64,000 bases of DNA, from contig NC_011529.1 of the NCBI RefSeq assembly GCF_000018365.1, positions 1,054,001 to 1,118,000 of the forward strand. The letters run 5' to 3'. Positions 47,851-56,627 of this stretch are shown here, one piece after another. This DNA comes from Thermococcus onnurineus NA1 (GTDB lineage: Archaea; Methanobacteriota_B; Thermococci; Thermococcales; Thermococcaceae). Numbering within the stretch: the first letter of the stretch is position 1; each line of letters starts with the position of its first letter. Below the pieces are notes generated by a model, which saw only the letters and a program-made list of their open reading frames with translations, searched no databases and was not told the origin of the DNA. The position numbers and the translations under genes were made by a program.

Positions 47851-49134
47851 TCAAAGCTTTCTCAGTAATAGGAGTGGTATTATAGCCAACCCGACGAAAG
47901 TGGCCGGGCCGCAAATGCCCGAACTCTTCTTCCCGGCGAGTTTCTGGATATCTATCGCATAGAAGTTTGAACTAGCCGTTCCAACGATCGCTATATTTCC
48001 TTCAACAGCGATGCTCCTGACGTAGCCGATGTCAGTAACGGCGCCTAGTATGTTCCCGGTCTTTGCATCAAGCGCGTAGAGGGAGCCGTAGGTGTAGATT
48101 ATAGTGGTTCCATTCTCCTGCCTGCTCTCAAACTTGCCAACACCGACCAAGAGCGTACCGTCGACGTATTTGACAACCTTGACTCTGAACGGAAAGGTCT
48201 GGTTCCACAACATGTTCCCTGTTTCTGGATCGATCGCTGCGAGAACACCATTGCCGTTGCCCATCCCACCGACATAAATCCTGCTATCGCCGATTTCAAT
48301 GTCCTCTGTGTAGAAGAGTTCCTTCTTCCAGACCACGTTTCCAGACGGATCAATACGATAGAGATAACCTTCGAAAGTCCCGTTACCTGTCCCTGCGATC
48401 ACGTCGTTCCCGAACAGTTCCATATCCCTGACCCACTGCCCAGTTTCAATGGTCCAGGAGAGCGTTCCATTGAGAAGAACGCCGTAAACGTAGCCAAACT
48501 GCCTTGGCCCCACGTAACCCGACGGAAAACCCGCCCCAATGTAGATTATTCCCTCCCCTACGCGAACCCTGCTCACGAGGCTCGTGAAGTTAACGATCCA
48601 GCTGTTTAGGACGACGCTATCGTTGATTATCTCTCCCCTATATAGGTGCCCCACATATGTAACGCTATCGTTCTCAAGGAAGAAGTCTCCATCAACAGCG
48701 TAAACGGTGTTGTCCAGGATTTGGAAATCGTAAAGCTTGTTAATGGTTAGATTCCTTGAGAGGAACTTGCCGTTCTCGTCAAATGTTACGAAGCCGCCGA
48801 TGGTTCCAACGATAACTTTTCCACTGGAAAGAGGATACAGCCCCACAACATAGCCTGAGTCGTTCTGCCAAAGAAAAGTTCCGTTGAACGAGTAAGCAAC
48901 CAGCTGACCGAGATAATATATACCTATCATTCCGCTCGAGTTGACCAGCTGTCTGTATGAGCAACCGGCGTACACCCTACCGTCATTGATCGCAACAGCC
49001 TCTATGCTCTTCTGATACTGGACATCATCACAGACCGTGCCCTTCCACAGTATCGGATTGTCATCCGCGGTCACGGTCCCCAGCACTGAAAGAGCTAGTA
49101 TTAACACCAGAATCACTGGAACTCCCCGTTTCAT
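47851..49134 (-). CDS. Secreted beta-propeller protein with CGP-CTERM tail
   Basis: The 427-residue protein has a signal peptide (MKRGVPVILVLILALSVLGTVTA), then repeated PQQ-like blades ('GTFLWQNDSGYVVGLYPLSSGKVIVG', 'ILGAVTDIGYVRSIAVEGN'...). The C-terminus 'SSGICGPATFVGLAIIP' plus a hydrophobic segment and basic end is the CGP-CTERM sorting signal known from Thermococcaceae, thought to guide cell-surface anchoring. The ligand or function is unknown. N-glycosylation sites are frequent. It is convergent with cheF. Confidence 0.85.
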   Translation of the reverse strand: MKRGVPVILVLILALSVLGTVTADDNPILWKGTVCDDVQYQKSIEAVAINDGRVYAGCSYRQLVNSSGMIGIYYLGQLVAYSFNGTFLWQNDSGYVVGLYPLSSGKVIVGTIGGFVTFDENGKFLSRNLTINKLYDFQILDNTVYAVDGDFFLENDSVTYVGHLYRGEIINDSVVLNSWIVNFTSLVSRVRVGEGIIYIGAGFPSGYVGPRQFGYVYGVLLNGTLSWTIETGQWVRDMELFGNDVIAGTGNGTFEGYLYRIDPSGNVVWKKELFYTEDIEIGDSRIYVGGMGNGNGVLAAIDPETGNMLWNQTFPFRVKVVKYVDGTLLVGVGKFESRQENGTTIIYTYGSLYALDAKTGNILGAVTDIGYVRSIAVEGNIAIVGTASSNFYAIDIQKLAGKKSSGICGPATFVGLAIIPLLLLRKL

Positions 49135-49203
49135 GGCCTATCCCCCGAACGGTTAAGTGAAAAGCTTATATAAACCTTTGCAGTATCTCAAAACGGTGGT
49201 TGG

Positions 49204-49950
49204 ATGGAAAAAGAGCTGGACATCAGGGAGGCACTGGCCACAGGGGAACACATCGATGAGATTATCATACAAGCCACTCTTAACAAAGAATTCCTGAAGG
49301 AGGTACTTCACTACCTCGACGACGACCTATGGATCGTGCAGAAGAATGCCCTTAGGGTAGTTGTTGAGGCAATACGAGAGATGCCTGATCTCCATGAGTC
49401 CCTTATAACTAAACTCCTGGTGATGCTCAGAAAGAGCGAGGCAATACCTCTGACTCAGGAGATAGCGAGGGCCTTCGGTGTACTCGTGGAGATTAACCCA
49501 GAAAAGGTTGCAAAAGTTGTTCCAGCGATATTCGCCAACTATAGGGTAGGTGACCCAAAGATAAAGGTCAACATGGCGTACGTCCTTGAGGAGATAATGC
49601 GTGTGAATCCCAGCCTTCTCGGCAACGTATTTAGAGACATAGGTTACATGCTCACCTCAAAAGACACGATGGACAAACTCACTGCGCTTAATTTTATCTC
49701 GGCACTTGGAGAGAACGGTCTCAGATACATCAGCCCCTTCCTGCCGAAGCTCTTTACACTACTCTACGACAAAGATGAGATAGTTCGAGCAAGCACCGTT
49801 GAAACGCTCATCCACGTAGCCGAGCTCAATCCAAAGCTCAGGAAAATAATTCGCTCAAAACTTGAGGAAATGGACGACAGAAGTGACCTAGTTACAAAGA
49901 AGGTCAAAGAAGGACTAACCAGGCTTATTATCATCGAAAGAGGAAGATGA
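49204..49950 (+). CDS. HEAT-repeat-like helical protein
   Basis: The 248-residue protein consists of regular pairs of helices of about 37 residues ('NKEFLKEVLHYLDDDLWIVQKNALRVVVEAIREMP', 'KVNMAYVLEEIMRVNPSLLGNVFRDIGYML', 'DEIVRASTVETLIHVAELNPKLRKII'), typical of HEAT or ARM repeats used for protein binding. In Halobacterium a HEAT_PBS-family protein is encoded with CheF and interacts with the motility system (established by work on archaea-specific Che proteins), so a motility role here is plausible. TATA-like CTTATATAAACC lies upstream at 49166-49177. Confidence 0.65.
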   Translation: MEKELDIREALATGEHIDEIIIQATLNKEFLKEVLHYLDDDLWIVQKNALRVVVEAIREMPDLHESLITKLLVMLRKSEAIPLTQEIARAFGVLVEINPEKVAKVVPAIFANYRVGDPKIKVNMAYVLEEIMRVNPSLLGNVFRDIGYMLTSKDTMDKLTALNFISALGENGLRYISPFLPKLFTLLYDKDEIVRASTVETLIHVAELNPKLRKIIRSKLEEMDDRSDLVTKKVKEGLTRLIIIERGR

Positions 49951-50991
49951 AGTTTCCTCAGACTCGCTCCCTACTGACTCTTCAAGCCTCTCCTGGAAAA
50001 GAGTCTTCAGGACCTCCTTCAACTTCTCGTTTTCGATCCTGAGCCTAGCGTTTTCTTGGCGTATCTCCTCAATCTCGCTGAGAATGCCCTTGACCTCGCG
50101 TAGAGTGCTCTCAAACTTTGACTTTGGAATAAACTGGGTTTTGAGTATATTAAGGGCCTCGTCGACATCTCTCGTCCCCGTGAGGGCAGCGAGTTCCTTC
50201 TGGATACGGCTCATCTCGGCTAGCTTTGCCTCGTAGTCGGAGAGTCTCTTGCTCAGAGTATTGACGCGCTTCGACATCTCTCTAAGGACTGCCAATTTGC
50301 GCTTAAGCTCCTCAATCTCGCGTTCTTTCTCAGCCAGTGCTCTCTTTAGCTCCTCCCTCTCCTTGACGACGGAACGAAGGCGTACATTCTCAGCAACAAG
50401 TTCCTCGTAGTGTTGCTGTATCCTGAGAAGGGTTTCCGATAGGTCCACACTCACACCAAATATACTCCTCTTAAGCTCTCCCTCGAAGCTCTTAAGGCGC
50501 TCCTCAATATATGTTCTGATGAAATCGTCCATTCTCTTACTGTAATGCTCCTCAACCCGTCTGAGTATCTCCGCGGAGAGCCGCTCCATACGTTCGTCAA
50601 TCTCGTTGAGTCTTGGAACCAGCATCTCAACGCTGTCAAGGAAGAGAGTCCGCTGTTCAAGCTCAGCTAGCTGGTCTTCAAGCTCCTTAATACGTTTTTC
50701 CAGCGAATGAGTGCTTTCCTTATGGGAAGAGCTTAACTCTTCGAACTTTCTGTTAAGGATCTCAATTCGCTCTGCAAGCATCTCTCTGTCGATTCTGAGC
50801 TCGCGGATTGTGGCTGCCACTGCTTCTAGAGCTAGGACAGAATAGTCCCGGATGGTCTCTGACTCAGGAATAGCTGACTTAACGCTGTCCCAATCACGGA
50901 GGGTCTTGAGTTCATCAACGACTTCGGGATGTCGCTCCTTAATGTAATCCCAGCCAATTCCCTGCTTCTTTGACCTCTTGAGCATGAGCAT
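49915..50991 (-). CDS. Cytoplasmic coiled-coil protein, function unknown
   Basis: The 358-residue protein has a small N-terminal part (KKQGIGWDYIKERHPEVVDELKTL) and three long coiled-coil stretches (LAERIEILNRKFEELS..., ELVAENVRLRSVVKEREELKRALAEKEREIEELKRKLAVLREMS, ENARLRIENEKLKEVLKTL) with a Ser-rich tail. No membrane helix is present. TATA TATTTAAAT at 51018-51026 would start the message within a few bases of the ATG, so it is probably leaderless. It overlaps the convergent HEAT gene by 36 bases. A single TACACA lies upstream. Confidence 0.65.
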   Translation of the reverse strand: MLMLKRSKKQGIGWDYIKERHPEVVDELKTLRDWDSVKSAIPESETIRDYSVLALEAVAATIRELRIDREMLAERIEILNRKFEELSSSHKESTHSLEKRIKELEDQLAELEQRTLFLDSVEMLVPRLNEIDERMERLSAEILRRVEEHYSKRMDDFIRTYIEERLKSFEGELKRSIFGVSVDLSETLLRIQQHYEELVAENVRLRSVVKEREELKRALAEKEREIEELKRKLAVLREMSKRVNTLSKRLSDYEAKLAEMSRIQKELAALTGTRDVDEALNILKTQFIPKSKFESTLREVKGILSEIEEIRQENARLRIENEKLKEVLKTLFQERLEESVGSESEETSSSSFDDNKPG

Positions 50992-51030
50992 CGACCGTAA
51001 AAAAATCCCCGGAGGAATTTAAATAGCTTT

Positions 51031-51036
51031 TGTGTA
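51031..51036 (-). promoter_or_regulatory. Single TACACA hexamer before the coiled-coil gene
   Basis: ACCTACACAA on the minus strand (51039-51030) matches the middle of the archaellum and che operators over ten bases. It is only one hexamer, without the 12-base repeats, and lies four bases before the TATA box rather than about 20. It may be a weak site or chance. Confidence 0.3.
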
Positions 51037-51062
51037 GGTAATTACTCCAGAAGGGGTAATAT

Positions 51063-51187
51063 AGTGGCCGGCGGCGTTCCCGGTTTCCCGCCCCCTCTCG
51101 GAGGGCAGTACACCCGGGATCGCTGGCGGGCTTAACTTCCGGGGTCGAAACGAGACCGGGTGTGACCCCGCCGCTATGACCGCCGTA
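51063..51187 (-). rRNA. rrf: 5S ribosomal RNA
   Basis: On the minus strand the segment starts TACGGCGGTCATAGCGGC and continues with the strongly conserved ACCCGGTCTCG, TTCGACCCCGGAAGTTAAGC and CGATCCCGGGTGTACTGC blocks, and ends GCCGCCGGCCACT. This is the archaeal 5S rRNA with helices I, III and V visible. Length is about 125. It stands alone, as Thermococcales keep 5S apart from the 16S-23S operon. The exact ends are set by eye. Confidence 0.93.
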
Positions 51188-51210
51188 CCGATACATACCT
51201 CCCGCGGTGC

Positions 51211-51220
51211 ATTTATAAAT
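51211..51220. promoter_or_regulatory. Palindromic TATA box shared by 5S rRNA and the divergent gene
   Basis: ATTTATAAAT is its own reverse complement. Its centre is 28 bases from the 5S 5' end (51187) on one side and 25 bases from the ATG at 51241 on the other. It can serve as TATA box for both directions. Confidence 0.65.
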
Positions 51221-51240
51221 CTTACGGTCGATGAAGACGG

Positions 51241-52779
51241 ATGATGGAGAAGGAAATACTCGAACTACTGAGACTGGAACGGATGAGGGAGCCGCTGAGC
51301 CCTAGCAGAAGGGTTAGGGAGTTCCAGACGAGACTTCAGAGAATAAAAAACGGCGAAGAGACAGAGGTAGCAGGTTTCCTACTCGCGAGGAAGCCTCCCC
51401 ACGCCCCAATGGATGCTGCCTATTACCTCCTTTCCCCACTATCTCCATCGGAGCTGGCGGGTCTGGAGAAGGACGAGTTCAGGACGTACCTGATCGTTCG
51501 AGCCACAGAGAACACCAAGGTGAGCGGGGAAGTCAGGCCCGGGAGTTATGTGCTTGTCAGAGGCGTCATGGACGCGTATCCTCTGGGCAACCTAAGGATG
51601 ATCCACGCGAGCTCCATTGAGGGAAAAGACTACTCGGACTACTGGAAGGACTACCGCGAGTTCGCCCTCAGCAGGCGCGAGGTCGTTGAGCTTTTTGAAA
51701 GGACGATCTACGTCCGTGACGACATGAGGAAGGCCCTCATATACTCCCTCTACGGTGTCCCCTACATCCTCTGGGGAAGCGGAGTATCCCAGTGGGGCGA
51801 GGGCTTTGAGTACACGGTCTACAAGCACAGGGAGAACATGGGGCTCCTGGCCCTCTGGAAGGCCCTCAAGTACCTCCAGTCGAGCCTGCCCTGGGAGCTC
51901 AGGCTCGGAAAAGAAACCTCCCTCGAGATAATCGACCCCATGCTGGACATAGACTTTCGAACCCGCAACCCCAACAGGAGCGATATGAAATACTATACTC
52001 CCCCATCGAAGAGGGGCCTGGTCAGGATTCCGAAGTGGACTGAGAAGTACCTTATGAACAAGAGGGCGATCGGTCTTCTCCCCCAGGACGTGGAGGCAGA
52101 CCCCACCGACGCACTGGCCAAGATCTCCGAGACGCCTTTTGTCCTCATGCCCTGGGAGGAGAAGCCGTACTTCGAAGAGAACAGGGAGTTCAGGCAGCTG
52201 ATCCCCAATCTGCTCGTGACGATCTTCATCAACAGGGAGCGCTTTCGCTCCATGAGCCACGATGAGCTCGGCAGGCTGAGGGAGGAGCACCTAAAATGGC
52301 GTCGGTGGGGCAGGGAGGAGTACAGCGAGACCTTTGGAAAGCTGACGACGCCGAGCGGGGTGTTCCACCTCGGAATGAGGTTCTACCTCGACGCCAGGCT
52401 CTTCGGGGCCATCACAAGGTTCTACGGAAAAATCACAGACAAGGCTGTAAAGGACGTTAGGGAGATCGACGACACCATACTGAATGAATGGAACGTGGTT
52501 CTCGACGAGATTATCAGGAAACGGCCTGAGGTCATAATGAAGCTTGAGAAAGAGTACGAGCATTACATCCCCCGTGACGTCAGGGCCCAAAAGGCCCTCC
52601 AGATTTTCCATGACCTGGCATCAACAAGCCCGAACGGCGAGGTTACCAGGGAGGAGTTCCTGAGGGAGATGATGAGGGGCGGCTTCAACGAGCGGGACGC
52701 CCTCGACATGATTGAAAGGTTTATAGCCACCGGCTACATTTACGAGCCATTTCCCGGAAAGCTGAGGCTGGTACGGTGA
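51241..52779 (+). CDS. Large conserved protein with OB-fold-like and C-terminal winged-helix-like parts
   Basis: The 512-residue protein has an OB-fold-like stretch at about 60-130 (FRTYLIVRATENTKVSGEVRPGSYVLVRGVMDAYPLGNLRMI), a long mixed middle part, and an end (residues 430-512; 'DVRAQKALQIFHDLASTSPNGEVTREEFLREMMRGGFNERDALDMIERFIATGYIYEPFPGKLRLV') that resembles the winged helix at the end of MCM-type helicases. No ATPase motif is seen. It probably binds nucleic acid. ATG 51241 or 51244 would be leaderless given the TATA. I do not recognise a named family. Confidence 0.6.
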   Translation: MMEKEILELLRLERMREPLSPSRRVREFQTRLQRIKNGEETEVAGFLLARKPPHAPMDAAYYLLSPLSPSELAGLEKDEFRTYLIVRATENTKVSGEVRPGSYVLVRGVMDAYPLGNLRMIHASSIEGKDYSDYWKDYREFALSRREVVELFERTIYVRDDMRKALIYSLYGVPYILWGSGVSQWGEGFEYTVYKHRENMGLLALWKALKYLQSSLPWELRLGKETSLEIIDPMLDIDFRTRNPNRSDMKYYTPPSKRGLVRIPKWTEKYLMNKRAIGLLPQDVEADPTDALAKISETPFVLMPWEEKPYFEENREFRQLIPNLLVTIFINRERFRSMSHDELGRLREEHLKWRRWGREEYSETFGKLTTPSGVFHLGMRFYLDARLFGAITRFYGKITDKAVKDVREIDDTILNEWNVVLDEIIRKRPEVIMKLEKEYEHYIPRDVRAQKALQIFHDLASTSPNGEVTREEFLREMMRGGFNERDALDMIERFIATGYIYEPFPGKLRLVR

Positions 52780-52783
52780 TACC

Positions 52784-53188
52784 ATGTCAAAAAAGAAGTT
52801 CATACGCCAGAGAGAGCAGCGGGAGAAGAAGAGAATAGCGAGGGAGAGAGTCAACATTCTCTTCACACTCGCCGAGCGCGTCTTTCCCTACGAGCCTGAA
52901 TTAGCCAACCGCTACGTCGAAATAGCCCTGGCCGTCCAGCAGAAGGCCAAGATAAGGATGCCAAAGAAATGGAAGAGACGCTACTGCAAGAAATGCCATT
53001 CCTTCCTCGTTCCCGGCGTCAACGCTCGTGTGAGACTGAGGAGGAAAAGGATGCCTCACGTTGTGGTTAAATGCCTCAACTGCGGGCACATCATGAGGTA
53101 TCCCTACCTGAAGGAGCAGAAGGAAAAACGAAGGAAAAATACCGAGAAAAGGAAACTGTTGATGGTGGTGCCCAACGTTAAACAATGA
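52784..53188 (+). CDS. rnp4: Ribonuclease P protein component 4
   Basis: The 134-residue basic protein matches archaeal Rnp4 (Rpp21/Rpr2), a zinc-binding subunit of RNase P. The N-terminus has two helices (FIRQREQREKKRIARERVNILFTLAERVF), and the Zn site is 'RYCKKCHSFLVPG' plus 'VVVKCLNCGHIMRYP' with four Cys. It binds the RNase P RNA with Rnp1. It starts five bases after the OB/winged-helix gene, so the two form an operon. Confidence 0.9.
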   Translation: MSKKKFIRQREQREKKRIARERVNILFTLAERVFPYEPELANRYVEIALAVQQKAKIRMPKKWKRRYCKKCHSFLVPGVNARVRLRRKRMPHVVVKCLNCGHIMRYPYLKEQKEKRRKNTEKRKLLMVVPNVKQ

Positions 53189-53192
53189 AAGT

Positions 53193-54341
53193 TCAAGGCC
53201 TTCGAGGCCTCTCTCTTGGGGCATTCCTTATGGCGTCCCTGCCGTTCCTGTAGGCTTCCTGGATCATGCTCTTTATCTGGTTCATAAGCTGCTTTGCCAC
53301 GTCATACTGGCCGTTCTGGATGGCAATCCTGAGCTGCTCCATGAGGGGATTGACCTGGCTTACATCAATGCCTGCATTCTCCATAACCCGTATCTGAGCT
53401 TCAAGCTTCACGAGCTCCCTCTCGAGGGCCATCTTCTCGCTGTTCTTTATTGCTATCCTCATCTCGCCGGTCGCTGCCTTGAGGCTGAACTGGGTCCTGA
53501 CCTGGAGCTCGAGCATAAGCTGATAGGCGTAGGTGTAGTTGCCGGCCTGAAGGGCCTGGTTGGCCTTCTCCATGGCCATCTCCATGACGCGAACCTGCTC
53601 CATGAGCTGGGTGGCGTTGGTGGCATTGGCGATCTCCTCAATGGCCCTGAGTCTCTCCCTGACCTGAATCATCAGCTGGAGCACGGTCTCCTTGGTAACG
53701 TTGACCTGGACTTCGTTTGTGGTGCAGTTGCACTCCTTGAGCTGCTTCCTAACCAGCTCCATGGTCATTTCAGAGGCATGGGTGTGAACCATGGTCATGT
53801 TCCTTATCTGGAACCTCTCCATCAGCAGGGTAATGTTCGTGGTCTTGTTAACGTAGAGTATTATAGCCCTGTTCTGAACCGCTATCCTGAGGGCGTTCTG
53901 AATTGCCAGGCTGTCGTTTCCAGCTACCACAACGCTTCCATTGAACTTAAGGCCGAACTTGATTTGGGCTTGGGTCATGACCATGAGGTTTGTCTCGTAC
54001 CTGTTTTGACCACCCCAGCGCTCCACCGTAATACCCAGCTCTTGAAGATCATTAACGTACTCCTCCACCACTGCCTCAGGACCACCTATTATTATGACCT
54101 CATCCGGAGCGTAGCTCATAATCTCAGCAGTTACGTTCGGATCGTAAACACCCCACGTAGTCATCACAACAACCGCACCCGTCTCGTTGGCCAAGTACTC
54201 CGCTATACACTTATCTGCAGCGTTGTCGCTGACGAGTATCACTGTGACGCTTTCGGTGGCCGCGCTGACGCCTGTGAAGCTTACTGGCATTGCTAACATC
54301 AGCAATCCGAACAGGATTGCAAGGACTTTCTTTCCTATCAT
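53193..54341 (-). CDS. Secreted cell-wall-binding-repeat protein with helical tail
   Basis: The 382-residue protein has a signal peptide (KVLAILFGLLMLAMPVSFTGVSA) and an N-terminal domain with 'DEVIIIGGPEAVVEEYVNDLQELGITVERWGGQNRYETNL', the signature of cell wall binding repeat 2 proteins. From about residue 205 the chain is Met/Gln-rich helical repeats (ATNATQLMEQVRVMEMAMEKANQAL..., YAYQLMLELQ). It ends in a basic Arg/Pro tail. Cys pair 'KECNCTTNE' may form a link. It is probably on the cell surface. The family's exact role in archaea is unknown. Confidence 0.72.
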   Translation of the reverse strand: MIGKKVLAILFGLLMLAMPVSFTGVSAATESVTVILVSDNAADKCIAEYLANETGAVVVMTTWGVYDPNVTAEIMSYAPDEVIIIGGPEAVVEEYVNDLQELGITVERWGGQNRYETNLMVMTQAQIKFGLKFNGSVVVAGNDSLAIQNALRIAVQNRAIILYVNKTTNITLLMERFQIRNMTMVHTHASEMTMELVRKQLKECNCTTNEVQVNVTKETVLQLMIQVRERLRAIEEIANATNATQLMEQVRVMEMAMEKANQALQAGNYTYAYQLMLELQVRTQFSLKAATGEMRIAIKNSEKMALERELVKLEAQIRVMENAGIDVSQVNPLMEQLRIAIQNGQYDVAKQLMNQIKSMIQEAYRNGRDAIRNAPRERPRRP

Positions 54342-54570
54342 AACACTTCACCCCAGTTATCTTTATGAAAAAGGATATATTTAAGCTTTTTTAAGGAAAT
54401 CGTCCAGTTGTGTTACCCATTGTTTAGAAAAAAGTGTTGAGATCAGATTTTTATCCAGTAACCGTTAACAAAGGTTTCTCAATGTTTAGCTGCGTTTAAA
54501 AATCAAGGATTCACCGCCAAATCTAGAAAACGGCTGAGATGTGGAAGGCCAAACAGATATCAGCATGGAC

Positions 54571-55140
54571 TTATTTGGTTATAGCAACTGCTCGGACTGG
54601 ACTACCCGAACCCGTCCTAACTTTCAGTGGAAATGCTATGAATGTGAACTCTTCCCCCACCAAAAGCTCGAGATTGGTAAGGTTCTCGAAGATAGGTACC
54701 TCCTCACTGAGGAGTATCCTGTGCACGGCATCATCCCCTATGCTCATGGCATCTGTTCCAACAGCTCTAGCCCCCTCCGCAACAAGGAACAGGGCGACTT
54801 CAGGTGATAATTCCCTTCCTCCAGTGAGAAACAGAACGATCCTCCCCAGGAATCCAGAGTCAGGCACCTCTTCAAGCCCTACCAGTCCTTCACCGCTCCG
54901 GACATCGATAACGAGACCGGGGCCCATAAACTTCTCAAGGGGAAGCTCATCAACTGTTTTTCCCCCGGGTATGAAGTGCGCCGGCGCATCGACATGGGTC
55001 CCGCTGTGCTCACCCAGCTTTAAGACGTTCATGTAGTAGCCGTCACGTTCTATAACCGCCCAGGGCTTTATCCGTACCTCCGGGTCTCCAGGATAAACCC
55101 GGGTCTCCTCGGAGAGGGAAAGGGAAAGGTCGATTATCAT
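54571..55140 (-). CDS. Cyclase family (kynurenine formamidase-like) metal hydrolase
   Basis: The 189-residue protein has the cyclase/formamidase motif H-S-G-T-H-V-D-A-P-A-H-F (about residues 45-56), in which His and Asp bind metal, and 'MIIDLSLSLSEETRVYPGDPEV' at the N-terminus. 'GTDAMSIGDDAVHRILLSEEVPIFENLTNLELL' gives the second part. Substrate unknown; in bacteria the family hydrolyses N-formylkynurenine, isatin and related amides. It is divergent from ahcY. Confidence 0.85.
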   Translation of the reverse strand: MIIDLSLSLSEETRVYPGDPEVRIKPWAVIERDGYYMNVLKLGEHSGTHVDAPAHFIPGGKTVDELPLEKFMGPGLVIDVRSGEGLVGLEEVPDSGFLGRIVLFLTGGRELSPEVALFLVAEGARAVGTDAMSIGDDAVHRILLSEEVPIFENLTNLELLVGEEFTFIAFPLKVRTGSGSPVRAVAITK

Positions 55141-55194
55141 GGAACCACCAATGGACTTTTAACGTTAAAGGATTAAAACCCTGCGGTGATAACG

Positions 55195-56460
55195 ATGGAC
55201 TGCACGAAGGATTACTGCGTCAAGGACATCAACCTGGCACCCAGCGGGGAGAAGAAGATAGACTGGGTATCCCGCTTTATGCCGGTTCTCCAGAATATAA
55301 GGAATGATTTCGAGAAGAGGCAGCCCTTCAAAGGGGTTAGAATCGCGGCAACACTCCACCTCGAAATGAAAACGGCATTTTTACTGCTCACCCTCAAGGC
55401 AGCCGGTGCAGAAGTTTCGGCCGCGGCGAGCAATCCACTTTCAACCCAAGACGACGTTGTTGCGGCTTTGGCCAAGGCTGGCGTTAAGGTCTACGCGGTG
55501 AGGGGCGAGAGCCGGGAGGAGTACTACGAGAACATGCATAGAGCGCTGGATATTAGGCCGAACATAATAATAGACGATGGGGCAGACATGATAAGCGTTG
55601 TCCACCGCGAAAGGACGGAGCTGATAGACGAGGTTTGGGGTGCCAGTGAAGAGACTACGACCGGCGTTATAAGACTCCGCGCAATGGAGAAGGACGGCGT
55701 GCTGAGGTTCCCGATAATAGCTGTGAACGATAGCTACACCAAATATCTCTTCGACAACCGCTACGGAACGGGCCAGTCCACGTGGGATGGCATACTAAGA
55801 ACTACCAACCTACTTATAGCCGGGAAAAATGTCGTCGTTGTCGGCTATGGCTGGTGCGGAAGAGGCATAGCTATGAGAGCCCGGGGACTCGGAGCAACCG
55901 TTATCGTTGTCGAAGTTGACCCGATCAGGGCTCTCGAGGCAAGAATGGACGGCTTCATGGTCACGAACATGCTCGAGGCTGCAAAAATTGGCGATATCTT
56001 CATTACGGCAACCGGAGACATCAACTGTATCCGCAAAGAACACTTCGAACTCATGAAGGACGGTGTTATCCTTGCCAACGCCGGCCATTTCGACGTTGAG
56101 ATAAGCAAACCCGACCTAGAGGCACTGGCTGTAGAGATAAACCAGCCGAGGCCAAACATCACCGAGTACAAGCTCGCCGATGGAAGAAGGCTCTATCTCC
56201 TCGCGGAGGGTAGACTCGTCAATCTGGCTGCGGCAGATGGCCACCCTGCCGAGATAATGGATATGAGCTTTGCTCTGCAAGCTAAGGCGGCCGAATATAT
56301 CAGAAATAACCACAAGAAGCTTGAGCCCAAAGTCTATGTGCTCCCAAGAGAGATAGATGAGATGGTAGCAAGGATTAAACTCAAGGCAATGGGCATCGAG
56401 ATTGAAAAACTCACGCAGGAGCAGAGAAAGTACCTTGAGAGCTGGGAACACGGCACATAA
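55195..56460 (+). CDS. ahcY: Adenosylhomocysteinase
   Basis: The 421-residue protein is S-adenosyl-L-homocysteine hydrolase, which splits SAH to adenosine and homocysteine and so relieves inhibition of methyltransferases. Seen are '[43 protein letters not shown]' (active-site Lys and Asp), the NAD-binding '[21 protein letters not shown]' and '[36 protein letters not shown]'. ATG 55195 has GGTGATAACG upstream. Length is normal for archaea. Confidence 0.95.
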   Translation: MDCTKDYCVKDINLAPSGEKKIDWVSRFMPVLQNIRNDFEKRQPFKGVRIAATLHLEMKTAFLLLTLKAAGAEVSAAASNPLSTQDDVVAALAKAGVKVYAVRGESREEYYENMHRALDIRPNIIIDDGADMISVVHRERTELIDEVWGASEETTTGVIRLRAMEKDGVLRFPIIAVNDSYTKYLFDNRYGTGQSTWDGILRTTNLLIAGKNVVVVGYGWCGRGIAMRARGLGATVIVVEVDPIRALEARMDGFMVTNMLEAAKIGDIFITATGDINCIRKEHFELMKDGVILANAGHFDVEISKPDLEALAVEINQPRPNITEYKLADGRRLYLLAEGRLVNLAAADGHPAEIMDMSFALQAKAAEYIRNNHKKLEPKVYVLPREIDEMVARIKLKAMGIEIEKLTQEQRKYLESWEHGT

Positions 56461-56627
56461 GGGGCAACGTTGATTTTTACTCACACAGATAATACAGAAG
56501 CCCTGCCGAATTTTATTCATTTTTGAAAACTCTTTTGTTGCTACTTGTAACGATAAGGGCTGCCATCAAGGCAAAATCTGAGGAAAATCTTTTATACATA
56601 AATCCATATTCCGCTGCGGTGGTACCC

